Positions 8,601-16,197 of a stretch of DNA of 64,000 bases are shown in pieces (position 1 is the first letter of the stretch; each line of letters starts with the position of its first letter). The notes beneath the pieces were generated by a model. It searched no databases. It worked only from the letters and a program-made list of their open reading frames with translations, and was not told where the DNA came from. Location of the stretch: contig JAFGIP010000117.1 of the NCBI GenBank assembly GCA_016929525.1, positions 78,304-142,303 on the forward strand, in the 5' to 3' direction. The position numbers and the translations under genes are program-made. The stretch comes from Bacteroidales bacterium. Lineage in GTDB: Bacteria > Bacteroidota > Bacteroidia > Bacteroidales > UBA10428.

Positions 8601-9415
8601 TTGAGAACGGATTAGATGGCATTTATTCACTCGCCAAAAATATGGATATCGATTATAACATTTTTCGTGGGAATGCTAATGCTATTAACATCAGAAGTTC
8701 TTATTCATCTGCCAGGATTTACAATAATGTTTTTTATGATAATGATGTAGGTATAGTCACTACAGAGGCAGATCTTGTATTGTATAATAATATTTTTTAT
8801 CTGACATCAGGGGGTCAGCAGGCAGTAAACCATTCATTACCTATGCTGGTATCTGATAACAATATTATTTTTCCCGAACAAGATGGATTCATTGAAATAG
8901 AGGGTGAAGTCTATAACACTTTATCCGATTACCAGGATCATCTTGGAATGGATCTGAACTCATTTATTTCCGACCCGATGTTTAATGATATTGCGTCGAA
9001 CGATTTCGGAGTAGCTCCAAATTCTCCTGCAATTGATAATGGGAAACTCGTTGGTTTGCACTGCGACTTTTACGGGACACAAGTACCTTGTGGTGATGCT
9101 CCTGAAATCGGATTAAAAGAAATGGAAATTTCAACCGGCATATTAAGCAGTGAAAATATTCAGGGTGGAAATTTTCGTTTATTTCCCAATCCGTCTGAAG
9201 GATATATCACTATTGAAATTGAAAAGGATAATATAGATTATTCTCAGGTACTCGTAAATGATTTTACAGGCAGAACAGTATTTCGTGAATTTCTGGGTAC
9301 AGAAGGCAAAGGTCTGATCGATTTAAACCTGGAACATTTATCTGCAGGAGTTTATATGGTCCTACTACTTAATCAGTCTGGTAAATATATTGGTGAGAAA
9401 TTAATTCTTGAATAA
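5675..9415 (+). CDS. Very large secreted pectate-lyase-like protein with cadherin-like repeats, second beta-helix and T9SS domain
   Basis: This 1246-residue protein has a signal peptide (about 1-20). Next comes a pectate lyase (PL1-like) right-handed beta-helix at about 21-430, with 'PNAEGFGSFTRGAY', 'GRGSFRWAI' and 'IIIDHCSLLWAIDENMSTWGG'. Three cadherin-like repeats of about 105 residues start near 517, 621 and 727. Each opens with 'C.P....Q.F.IDD' and contains 'EPGCEGQ' and 'YSLNSVSGEL'-like strands. A second parallel beta-helix at about 835-1140 opens with 'YIDPGNGNDFFQNGS'. A T9SS type A domain (about 1166-1246, 'FRLFPNPSEGYITIEIEK') ends the protein. The expected role is surface or extracellular attack on a pectin-like polymer, with the repeats as spacers or glycan-binding modules. 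A 24-bp palindrome terminator follows. Fold calls are strong, the exact substrate less so. Confidence 0.8.
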   Translation: MVKKVFSIISLCLLPIGIYSQYAFPNAEGFGSFTRGAYETGTDPRILIVDNLTDNNSGNETTGRGSFRWAITRSYPRIIIFEVGGTIALTTSEIEIESPYMFIAGQTAPSPGILIINGTLHIKSHDIIIQHISVRPGDNIVGQYPDGRDGITMRNGTACHDIIIDHCSLLWAIDENMSTWGGGEVITNFTFSNNIIANGLNNSLHDEGAHSKGLLVGYNTQNVSVIKNYFAHNNDRNPLLQGGTRSEVINNLVYNGRHVIVFSNQADYVTMSSVINNRVYPGLDIDEGCSVRLATINDNSQIYLSGNSDLADDWDDAWGGASHEAEIRVNTPPIASGRVEIWSSDNVNDNILENVGSRSWDRNITDEEVLNSFVTRTGRIIDCVDEEEIPYYSGTVVSASANTVQLAADAEPTDPTYRLNIIEITSGTGAGQRRTIISYNGTTKIATLDSNWDVIPNSTSQYAVIINCANNAGGWNLFPSSSHVLDIPSNPHIDDNGNGFTRLEEWIESFCWPDNDECIPILYNQDYHIDNAVPVGTLVGTLTGEPGCEGQQVRYAISSSDHPGRYSLNSVSGELTLAQSITGNSDETNHISVRVYDPSDESLYTTAQIIVHIIAISDEACQPEISPQTFSLDDTLIVGGIIGEVIAEPGCEEQQLHYEITAGTNSEYYSISSSSGELVLADQINISSNRTDQITVTVSDETFEELSASAIVTINVNHIVVEEPPVDCSPSVSDQRFEIDDTISAGKQIGLVVAHADCEGQVLVYELQETERSDLYNLNSTSGALFLTEELSIVEDREDLLVVRVYDVSDAEVYDLAEIIIDITHVNSEPVEARHSVYIDPGNGNDFFQNGSIVHPYSSWSKVEWTDSTDYFQIRGSVAYEDEIEIGANHVRIDAYGSGDKPVIVSNSDEYAIYAFNKEDISINEFEIIAEEAISGIYLLGEETNNILLQHCDLKESEYGLRLIGGNIIIIRYSSFENGLDGIYSLAKNMDIDYNIFRGNANAINIRSSYSSARIYNNVFYDNDVGIVTTEADLVLYNNIFYLTSGGQQAVNHSLPMLVSDNNIIFPEQDGFIEIEGEVYNTLSDYQDHLGMDLNSFISDPMFNDIASNDFGVAPNSPAIDNGKLVGLHCDFYGTQVPCGDAPEIGLKEMEISTGILSSENIQGGNFRLFPNPSEGYITIEIEKDNIDYSQVLVNDFTGRTVFREFLGTEGKGLIDLNLEHLSAGVYMVLLLNQSGKYIGEKLILE

Positions 9416-9462
9416 AAGTATGAATAAGACCATAACATAAATGTATTCGTAATTTGGAAAAG

Positions 9463-9486
9463 GCTGCCACAAAATTTTGTGGCAGC
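9463..9486. terminator. Bidirectional terminator, perfect 24-bp palindrome
   Basis: A perfect inverted repeat (half-site GCTGCCACAAAA, immediately followed by its complement) lies in the 79-bp gap between the convergent lyase gene (ends 9415) and sulfotransferase gene (ends 9495). T-rich runs follow on both strands, TTTGTTAT on plus and CTTTTTCC on minus. It can therefore stop transcription of both the lyase and the long exopolysaccharide operon. Confidence 0.85.
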
Positions 9487-9494
9487 TTTGTTAT

Positions 9495-10433
9495 CTAAAA
9501 AAAATCTTCGCCAAACCTTTCCTTTATTTTTCGACTTTCGTCATCAAATAGTTCATTCAATACCTTCATATAATTTTCAGGGATAACGAGTTCCTTTGTC
9601 TTATTAATTTTTCCCAGAACATCTTTTCCAAAATAATCAAGATTTACTTCAGCGCCAAGGAATTGTAAAATTTCAGTTATAAATTCTTTCGGCTGTTCGT
9701 CGAGTTTTTTAAATGAGGCAACCAGAAGATTTTCCTTTTTAATATATTTTAACCATTTGTCGATGTTATCAATATATTTCGAACACGCTATCTGATAATC
9801 GCTTTTAAAGAAGTTGATTATTTCATCTTCTTCTGCTTTGGATATGCTGCGCTTTATATTCCTGCTGTACTGCTTCTTTGCGTGTGACCAGGCTCTTTCA
9901 ACCGGATCCCGTATTATTATAATACATTTTATATCCGGACAAACGGCTAGCAGCTCCTGTATTACATCTTCATCAAGATTGATATAAGATGCTGTTGCTT
10001 CTCCTCTTAGAACAGGTTTATAAAATTCACCTCTTTTAAAAAGTGATTTTATATTCTTAACAATTCTTTCAATAAGGTTTAATGTAAAAAAAGATTTATA
10101 CCATTCCAGTTCATTGTATTTAAAACAGCGTGTTTTATAATAATCGAAGTAAATGTGTTCGGCCAGGGCAACAAGGTATTCTTTTAATCCGTTTTTAAGT
10201 TTAGTCTGTTTGAAATTCTCGGCAAACTTGCTGTCGGTTTTAAATTTTATCCGCGTGAAATAATACAGTTCTTTCGGATAACTGATCAAAAAATCAGGGT
10301 GTTTACGTAAGTTTTCTGATAACCATGTTGTTCCTGTTCTTTGCGGCCCTATTATCAGAAAATTTGGTAAATGTCTCCCTGATTTCCGATTACTTTTTTT
10401 AATATATTTCAATAAATTCTCGTTCACTATCAA
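9495..10433 (-). CDS. PAPS-dependent carbohydrate sulfotransferase (last gene of the exopolysaccharide operon)
   Basis: This 312-residue protein transfers a sulfuryl group from PAPS to a hydroxyl or amine of a glycan. The 5'-phosphosulfate loop is 'GPQRTGTTW' at residues 29-37, and the 3'-phosphate-binding block is 'RDPVERAWSH' at 175-184, with the conserved Arg. There is no signal peptide or membrane segment, so it should act in the cytoplasm on lipid-linked repeat units before flipping. The gene is last in the operon and its start overlaps the preceding glycosyltransferase stop by 4 bp, indicating translational coupling. It is one of two sulfotransferases in the operon. Together they argue that the exported polymer is sulfated at more than one position. 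Family certain, acceptor sugar unknown. Confidence 0.88.
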   Translation of the reverse strand: MIVNENLLKYIKKSNRKSGRHLPNFLIIGPQRTGTTWLSENLRKHPDFLISYPKELYYFTRIKFKTDSKFAENFKQTKLKNGLKEYLVALAEHIYFDYYKTRCFKYNELEWYKSFFTLNLIERIVKNIKSLFKRGEFYKPVLRGEATASYINLDEDVIQELLAVCPDIKCIIIIRDPVERAWSHAKKQYSRNIKRSISKAEEDEIINFFKSDYQIACSKYIDNIDKWLKYIKKENLLVASFKKLDEQPKEFITEILQFLGAEVNLDYFGKDVLGKINKTKELVIPENYMKVLNELFDDESRKIKERFGEDFF

Positions 10434-11554
10434 TTTATTTGATCATTCAAAAGGTTCTTGTATAGCCTCCTGTAATTATCTGTCATACTATCGCCCGAAT
10501 AGATTGTAGTTACTTTATTGAAAGCACTTAATGATCTTCTTTTCATTTCTCCCTTATTTGCAGTTGCCCATTCCAGTTTTTCTGCAAGGTCATCAGCATC
10601 TTTGTTTTTAAAAAATAAAACATCATTATCATCAAATACTTCTGTGTTTTCGGGAATATCGCTGCATATTATCGGTGTTTGGGTACCGGCAACTTCCAGC
10701 AGCATTATAGACATGCCTTCGGTTTCCGACGGGAAAATAAAAAACTCAGCTTTTTTTGCCAGTGCAAGCAAAGCAGGTTTATTGCTTAAATAGCCGAGAA
10801 ATTTGATGTCGAGATTTTTAGCATTTTCTTTAAGTTTATCGATATACTGTTGCGAGTGGATATCTCCGGCAATTAGTACAGGGTTTTTATAATTTAAAAT
10901 ATTCAGCGAATTAATCATTGTATGGCAACCTTTTGTCGACATAATCCTCCTTGCACCAAAGAAAAGATATTCTTCTTCAACTTTATTCTTCTTTAAAATA
11001 TCTGAAGCCGTTTTTTCATCATAATCACGTACAATTTCAATTCCGTTAGGAACATATTCCACATCGCGATTATATTTTTCCTTATAATAATCGCTCAGTG
11101 GTTTTGATATTACCGTAAGCTTTGCTTTTGATTTAATAAACAGTCGTTCATTAAACCGGAAATATGTTTTACCGATAAAACTCCATTTATCTCTTACGTA
11201 TGGTGATTCATGCGATGTAGCAAGGATTCTTTTAAATTTAAGCCTAAGTAAGGGTAAAAAGAAAGCAGCATCAATTTTACGAAGGTGAACAATGTCGTAT
11301 TTACCAAATAACATTATGTGAAAAAAGCATATCCAGAAGTAGATATATACTCCAAGTCCGCCAAACGGAAGCTCGGGAAACTGAATGACATTTACACCGG
11401 GAACATTATTTTTTGCGTTGGGATGCCTGTAACAGTATATGGTAATATCAAATTCATCCTTCAGGTTTCTGATAAGGTTTTCGGTAGTTCTGCTAACGCC
11501 ACCTCTTGATGGAAAGTACTTGATGCCAAAATATACCAGTCTTGGTTTATTCAT
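10430..11554 (-). CDS. Family 4 glycosyltransferase
   Basis: This 374-residue GT-B glycosyltransferase adds one sugar to the growing lipid-linked repeat unit from a nucleotide sugar. The N-terminus has 'KYFPSRGGVSRTTENLIRNL', the glycine-rich acceptor-side loop of GT4 enzymes. The donor-binding E-x7-E motif is 'EGMSIMLLE' at E279/E287, preceded by 'AEFFIFPSETEG'. There is no transmembrane segment, so it acts at the inner face of the cytoplasmic membrane. It lies 5 bp from the upstream glycosyltransferase and overlaps the downstream sulfotransferase start by 4 bp. Retaining mechanism is expected for the family. Sugar specificity cannot be read from the sequence. Confidence 0.88.
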   Translation of the reverse strand: MNKPRLVYFGIKYFPSRGGVSRTTENLIRNLKDEFDITIYCYRHPNAKNNVPGVNVIQFPELPFGGLGVYIYFWICFFHIMLFGKYDIVHLRKIDAAFFLPLLRLKFKRILATSHESPYVRDKWSFIGKTYFRFNERLFIKSKAKLTVISKPLSDYYKEKYNRDVEYVPNGIEIVRDYDEKTASDILKKNKVEEEYLFFGARRIMSTKGCHTMINSLNILNYKNPVLIAGDIHSQQYIDKLKENAKNLDIKFLGYLSNKPALLALAKKAEFFIFPSETEGMSIMLLEVAGTQTPIICSDIPENTEVFDDNDVLFFKNKDADDLAEKLEWATANKGEMKRRSLSAFNKVTTIYSGDSMTDNYRRLYKNLLNDQIN

Positions 11555-11559
11555 AATAA

Positions 11560-12639
11560 TCAGGTTAGTGAGAGGACAAAGTTTTTATATTTTTCTTTAA
11601 ATCGGTCGAAACTATAATTGTTCTTAAGATTTTTGTAAGCTGCCCTGCTAAACTGTACTCTTTTTTCAGAATCGGAACATAAAATACTTAGTTTCTCTGC
11701 CATTGCTTTATAATCACCAACAGGCACTATATATCCACTTTTCCCATCAGTTACCAACTTTTGAATATCACCTGTTTCTGTGGCAACAACAGGTAATCCA
11801 TAAGATGTTGCTTCCATTATGGAATTTGACATTCCTTCAAATATTGATGAGTTCAACATTAAATCGCTTGTTCGGTATAATTCAGTCAAGTTATCTGGTT
11901 TCAGATGAATATCAGTTACAGATTCAATTTTATAAATTTTCAGCCATTCACGTATCTCCGTTTCCATTTCACCAAAACCTGCTATTATAAACCGGATGTT
12001 TTGAATTTTTAAATCATGATAGAGATATGATATTGCTTTGACTGCATTTTGATAATCTTTTTGGGTAACAAAACGGCCGACCATAAGTATTTTAACCTTT
12101 TCATTTTTTATTCGGGCCACATAATTATCATCTACAAGAACTGTATTTTCGATAACCAGACTTTTATCTTTCCTGTACCCATTGCCACAATATATGTCAA
12201 GTGCTTTTTGGCTGTTGAAAATGATATAATCCTGAAACCTGTTTTGAATTTTTTTCGTGATAATAAATTTCTTTTTAACAATCTTGGTATTTCTTATTCC
12301 ACCAATGACATATTTAATTCCTGACAATCTGGCAATTATTGTCCCTATCACTTGGTCGGCGGGTAAATAACAAAAAACTGCCTGGTATTTTTTTTTTCGA
12401 AAGATTTTATAAAGTTTGAATACTCTAAAAAGTGAATATCCTTTAAGAAAATAATAAGGTATTTGCCATTTCTGCAATTGTTTTTCATAAGAATTTTCAA
12501 TCCTGTGTCCTTTGAATACGATAAACTCAACCTCATATTTATCTTTAAGGGCTTCGGCGAGAAATAAGCTTTGCTTTTCTGCCCCTCCAAAATGAAGTTG
12601 ACCAATGTAAATACCTATTTTTTTAACCGGTGCAGTCAT
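11560..12639 (-). CDS. Family 4 glycosyltransferase
   Basis: This 359-residue GT-B enzyme has the N-terminal 'IGQLHFGGAEKQSLFLAEAL' loop typical of GT4 transferases, 'ILMVGRFVTQKDY' at the start of the C-terminal domain, and the E-x7-E donor motif 'EGMSNSIME' at E268/E276 followed by 'ATSYGLPVVATETGD'. It is one of four consecutive glycosyltransferases in the exopolysaccharide operon, separated by 5 bp from each neighbour. If each adds one residue, the repeat unit has at least five sugars including the one placed by an initiating transferase that is not in this window. Specificity unknown. Confidence 0.88.
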   Translation of the reverse strand: MTAPVKKIGIYIGQLHFGGAEKQSLFLAEALKDKYEVEFIVFKGHRIENSYEKQLQKWQIPYYFLKGYSLFRVFKLYKIFRKKKYQAVFCYLPADQVIGTIIARLSGIKYVIGGIRNTKIVKKKFIITKKIQNRFQDYIIFNSQKALDIYCGNGYRKDKSLVIENTVLVDDNYVARIKNEKVKILMVGRFVTQKDYQNAVKAISYLYHDLKIQNIRFIIAGFGEMETEIREWLKIYKIESVTDIHLKPDNLTELYRTSDLMLNSSIFEGMSNSIMEATSYGLPVVATETGDIQKLVTDGKSGYIVPVGDYKAMAEKLSILCSDSEKRVQFSRAAYKNLKNNYSFDRFKEKYKNFVLSLT

Positions 12640-12644
12640 TTAAT

Positions 12645-13682
12645 TTAATAGTTCTTCAGGTAGTTTTCTGAAGTTGCCTGAATTGAAAATGTTTTATCTG
12701 CAAATATTTTAGCCTCTTTAATTTTTTTCTTTATAATGCCTGAATTAATATCATTCCAGACATTAACGATCTGTTCAGCAAATTGAATATAATCCTCCGA
12801 TTTAAACAGATATCCTAATTTACCATATTGTGTTATTTCCAGTGGTCCGTCAATATCGGAAATGAGAACAGGGACTCCCGCGGCCATTGCTTCTATTACA
12901 GTTATCCCGAAGCCTTCATACCTTGATGGTTGCACAAGAAGATCATAATTCTTCAGATTCTGATAAATATAATTTCGGTCTCTGTATCCGTCAAAATTTA
13001 CATAGTCAGCAATTTCAAGTTGGTGCATTAGTTTTTTCAGGTATTCTTCCGATTCACCTTCTCCAACAATGCTGACTTTAAACTGCGTGAATTTTTTCCT
13101 GTTTACCAAATAATGAATCGCTCTCAGAAGGATATCCTGACCTTTCTTTTTATGAATCAAACGACTTATCTGAATGATCTTAAGTTGCTGTGTACTATAA
13201 TTTTTCTTTACAGCTATCTCTTTAAGCCTAAGTCCATTGTAGACAATAACAGATTCCAGTCCGGCTCTTTTTAATACATCGTCGTAAACTGACTTCGATA
13301 TCGAAAATAGTCTTCCGTATCGTTTTAGATTTTTGATTGGACGATTCACATCATGAATTGTAAGATATATCTTTCTCTTTGGTATGAAAAAGAGAGCGTT
13401 AACCTGGTTATCGATATGGCAGTGTATTACATCGGCCTTGACAGAATATAAGATAAGATTTAGCCGGATAATTTTAAAAATTCCCAAACTGCCTATCCTG
13501 CGGTTCAGCTTATAAACTTTTATATCGGAAGATAACTTTTGCTCGAGACTTTCCGCAATATTATCATTTATAATTATGAAGTGGACGATGTTGCTTTTAA
13601 CCTGCTCATTCATAAGGTCGGCAACCATGGTTTGTATACCACCAAAGTTAAATGACCAGACAATATGTACAATTTTCTTCAT
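12645..13682 (-). CDS. Family 4 glycosyltransferase
   Basis: This 345-residue GT4 protein has 'WSFNFGGIQTMVADLM' at its N-terminus, 'IIQISRLIHKKKGQDILLRAI' at the domain boundary, and the donor-binding motif 'EGFGITVIE' at E256/E264 followed by 'AMAAGVPVLISDIDGP'. These features are diagnostic of retaining GT-B enzymes such as those acting in capsule and lipopolysaccharide synthesis. It has no signal or membrane span and should work on a polyprenyl-linked intermediate at the inner membrane. Gaps of 5 bp on both sides place it firmly in the operon. Donor and acceptor are not predictable from sequence alone. Confidence 0.88.
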   Translation of the reverse strand: MKKIVHIVWSFNFGGIQTMVADLMNEQVKSNIVHFIIINDNIAESLEQKLSSDIKVYKLNRRIGSLGIFKIIRLNLILYSVKADVIHCHIDNQVNALFFIPKRKIYLTIHDVNRPIKNLKRYGRLFSISKSVYDDVLKRAGLESVIVYNGLRLKEIAVKKNYSTQQLKIIQISRLIHKKKGQDILLRAIHYLVNRKKFTQFKVSIVGEGESEEYLKKLMHQLEIADYVNFDGYRDRNYIYQNLKNYDLLVQPSRYEGFGITVIEAMAAGVPVLISDIDGPLEITQYGKLGYLFKSEDYIQFAEQIVNVWNDINSGIIKKKIKEAKIFADKTFSIQATSENYLKNY

Positions 13683-13687
13683 TTACT

Positions 13688-14839
13688 CTATAATTCAAAT
13701 CCGTATTGTTCTTTTACTTTTTCCGCTAATTGAAGAAATAAATTATCCCAGTTGTATTCCAACAGCTCCTCTTCCGGAATATGATTTACAAAATCTCCCG
13801 ATTTCACTATTTCATCTATTATCTGAAGTTGTTCCTCTTTATTTCCACCAAATCTGATATGTTTTGATATTTTCTCTTTCTGTAACGAATACATATAACT
13901 TGAAACAACGTGTTTTCTGAAAGCCAGGTATTCGAATACTTTAAGCGGAGATACAGAATCGTTGACTTCGTGTATTTTAAAAGGATTCAAACAAATGTCG
14001 AATGAACTGATATATTTATCTACATCTTCTTTATCCTTTGGCCCAAGGATATGAACATTTTTATAATGTTTTATTCTTTCCAGCGGAAACGATTTTTCAA
14101 CCTTACCGACGAATACAAAATTATATTCAGGCCTTGATTTGATCATAAACTCCAGCACTTCTTCATCGGTAAATCTAAAAAGGGTACCTAGAAAACCAAG
14201 TCTGGGATGAGCAATATCCTTAACATCTCCGGGTTCTTTTTCCTTACCATGAAAACTTGTATAGCTGTGCCCGTTTGGTATTACAATGATTTCCTTATTG
14301 GTAAGATGCTGGTATTTCTCTTTTATTTTTACAGCTGTTACAATAGCAATATCAGCAAGTTCATATGCCTGTTTCAAATATTGCGAGTAAACATAATTTC
14401 GTTTTTCATCACCGGCAAGCTGATAGAATAGGGGAACATCATCTGATAAGTCGAATATTGTTCTACTTGCTCCAAGTTTAGGAACAACATTACTGAAAGG
14501 TATGATATTGAACCAGAAAATAAATTCTTCGATTCCTTTTTTCTTAAAATAACGCTTGATGTCATTTACAAGTTTCCGGTTGAACATATTTCTTATAAAC
14601 CGGCTGTGAGGGAATGGAAAAAACGCCGACGGGGTAATAACCGTGATATTTTCATCTACTTTATTAAACAGGGTTTTCCATAATTTGTTCTTATGGTTTT
14701 TTCTAAGCCGGAATGCCGATACGCTCATCTCAATATAAAAAACCTTATGGCCTCGATTTGCCAGGTTTTTTGCAAAATGTTGTTTTCTGAACCAAGGTCC
14801 CCTGTCCCAGTAATGACTGCCGTAATAAAGAATGTTCAT
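13688..14839 (-). CDS. GT4-like glycosyltransferase, divergent
   Basis: This 383-residue protein is a GT-B glycosyltransferase of a more divergent type. It starts 'MNILYYGSHYWDRGPWFRKQHFAKNL' and has a C-terminal donor domain with 'RLGFLGTLFRFTDEEVL', 'VHILGPKDKEDVDKYISSFDICLNPF' and 'VSPLKVFEYLAFRKHVVSS'. The last takes the place of the usual E-x7-E segment. Such proteins are often annotated as family 1/4 glycosyltransferases in exopolysaccharide clusters. Its start lies 1 bp from the stop of the polymerase gene upstream, so translation is probably coupled. It is likely the first of the four sugar-adding enzymes in transcription order, but order in the operon need not equal order of addition. 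Confidence 0.8.
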   Translation of the reverse strand: MNILYYGSHYWDRGPWFRKQHFAKNLANRGHKVFYIEMSVSAFRLRKNHKNKLWKTLFNKVDENITVITPSAFFPFPHSRFIRNMFNRKLVNDIKRYFKKKGIEEFIFWFNIIPFSNVVPKLGASRTIFDLSDDVPLFYQLAGDEKRNYVYSQYLKQAYELADIAIVTAVKIKEKYQHLTNKEIIVIPNGHSYTSFHGKEKEPGDVKDIAHPRLGFLGTLFRFTDEEVLEFMIKSRPEYNFVFVGKVEKSFPLERIKHYKNVHILGPKDKEDVDKYISSFDICLNPFKIHEVNDSVSPLKVFEYLAFRKHVVSSYMYSLQKEKISKHIRFGGNKEEQLQIIDEIVKSGDFVNHIPEEELLEYNWDNLFLQLAEKVKEQYGFEL

Positions 14840-14840
14840 G

Positions 14841-16190
14841 CTATGTTTGGTTATCGGATTCAGGATTAATTGTTGCTTCTAATCTAACGATATGGTATTT
14901 CTTTGCACTTATTGCTATAAATATTGCTGTCAACATATATAATGTATAATCGTTATAACCTTTTCCTCCTGCATAAAAAACCAATGACTTGGATAAAAGG
15001 TTCAAAATAATGAAAATATAGATTGGCCGGTATGCGAGATATTTACTGTTTAGTTTAAAATGAGACTGGATGATCGGTAAAAATAAAAAGACCGCCAGGA
15101 AGAAAAATCCACCCAATCCAAAGACTCCCAGTATCGAATGATAGGATCCATGTCCACCATCTGCTAACTGGTTTTGGATCCACTCGGTATTTCTGTTCGT
15201 TTGATCTATTGATACCGGTCGTATCCCACGTCCGAAAATCGGTTTTTTATAGAATTCTTCCAAAAATGCTTTAAAAATCACCCCCCGGCGAGAAGCATAT
15301 TGTCCCTGTATACCACCCTGAATAGCAGTTATTCTGCTCAACTGGCCAACAACCATTTGCTCAGGTAAAAATTGAATGCTTCCAATGAGTACAAATATAA
15401 GAGCGACAACTGCAATGATTTTTCTTATATCAAATTTTTCTACCATGGTGAAGTAATAGAACAAAGCGAATAAATATCCTATTGTAGATGCACGGCCGGC
15501 ATTAATAAACATGTACATGGTAAATATGGCCAGCAAACTTATAAAGACAATTCCTGATGGTGCTTTCTTTGTATTTCTTAAGGCTATCAGTGAAAATGCT
15601 CCGCAATACCCTGCCAGGTCCAGACCGGAAAGCCTGTATGCTGTTCCTCCGTATCGTCCGGATGCTTCGGGATTATACCTGAATGATCCATACATAAGAG
15701 GGATATCGAAATGCAAGAAATAACTAACTATACGTACTAACCCAATAAGCAGGCTAAATGCAATAAGGATTTTTAATATCGCGATATAATTAAAGTTTTG
15801 CTTATGGTAAACATACCAGAAGGTTATAAAGAATGTGCAAAATCCGGTTGCTATCCTCAGATATGATTTAATACCGACATCTCCTTCACCGCTACCCATA
15901 CCTATTGAACCTGATAAAGGGTAGCGAAACCAGCTTATTATTGCCCATATAACAAGAATAAAAATAGCAGCAAAATAGATTTTATGGGTTTTAATAAGTA
16001 AGCGCTTCCCGCTATAAATCAAACTTACAATCATCAGTACAAGTATAACAGGGGAAATTATTTCTAACAGAAAGAATTTACTTCCTATATCGACCCCAAC
16101 CGGGAAAAATGTAGCTATCAGAAAAATTGCAGCCAATATTCCAATGTTGTTGATCTCGTCAATATTTTTATGTTTTAGTAATCCTGCCAA
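14841..16190 (-). CDS. Wzy-like polysaccharide polymerase / O-antigen ligase family membrane protein
   Basis: This 449-residue integral membrane protein has about ten to twelve hydrophobic spans. It has a long periplasmic loop near residues 280-350 containing 'ASRRGVIFKAFLEEFYKKPIFGRGIRP' and 'GGHGSYHSILGVFGLGG', the conserved loop of the O-antigen ligase/Wzy polymerase superfamily. Between the flippase and the glycosyltransferases, its expected job is to polymerise flipped repeat units in the periplasm. It could instead be a ligase, but in an operon with Wza- and Wzc-like genes polymerase is favoured. It is separated by 7 bp from the heparinase-like gene upstream. Confidence 0.83.
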   Translation of the reverse strand: MAGLLKHKNIDEINNIGILAAIFLIATFFPVGVDIGSKFFLLEIISPVILVLMIVSLIYSGKRLLIKTHKIYFAAIFILVIWAIISWFRYPLSGSIGMGSGEGDVGIKSYLRIATGFCTFFITFWYVYHKQNFNYIAILKILIAFSLLIGLVRIVSYFLHFDIPLMYGSFRYNPEASGRYGGTAYRLSGLDLAGYCGAFSLIALRNTKKAPSGIVFISLLAIFTMYMFINAGRASTIGYLFALFYYFTMVEKFDIRKIIAVVALIFVLIGSIQFLPEQMVVGQLSRITAIQGGIQGQYASRRGVIFKAFLEEFYKKPIFGRGIRPVSIDQTNRNTEWIQNQLADGGHGSYHSILGVFGLGGFFFLAVFLFLPIIQSHFKLNSKYLAYRPIYIFIILNLLSKSLVFYAGGKGYNDYTLYMLTAIFIAISAKKYHIVRLEATINPESDNQT

Positions 16191-16197
16191 AGCAATT

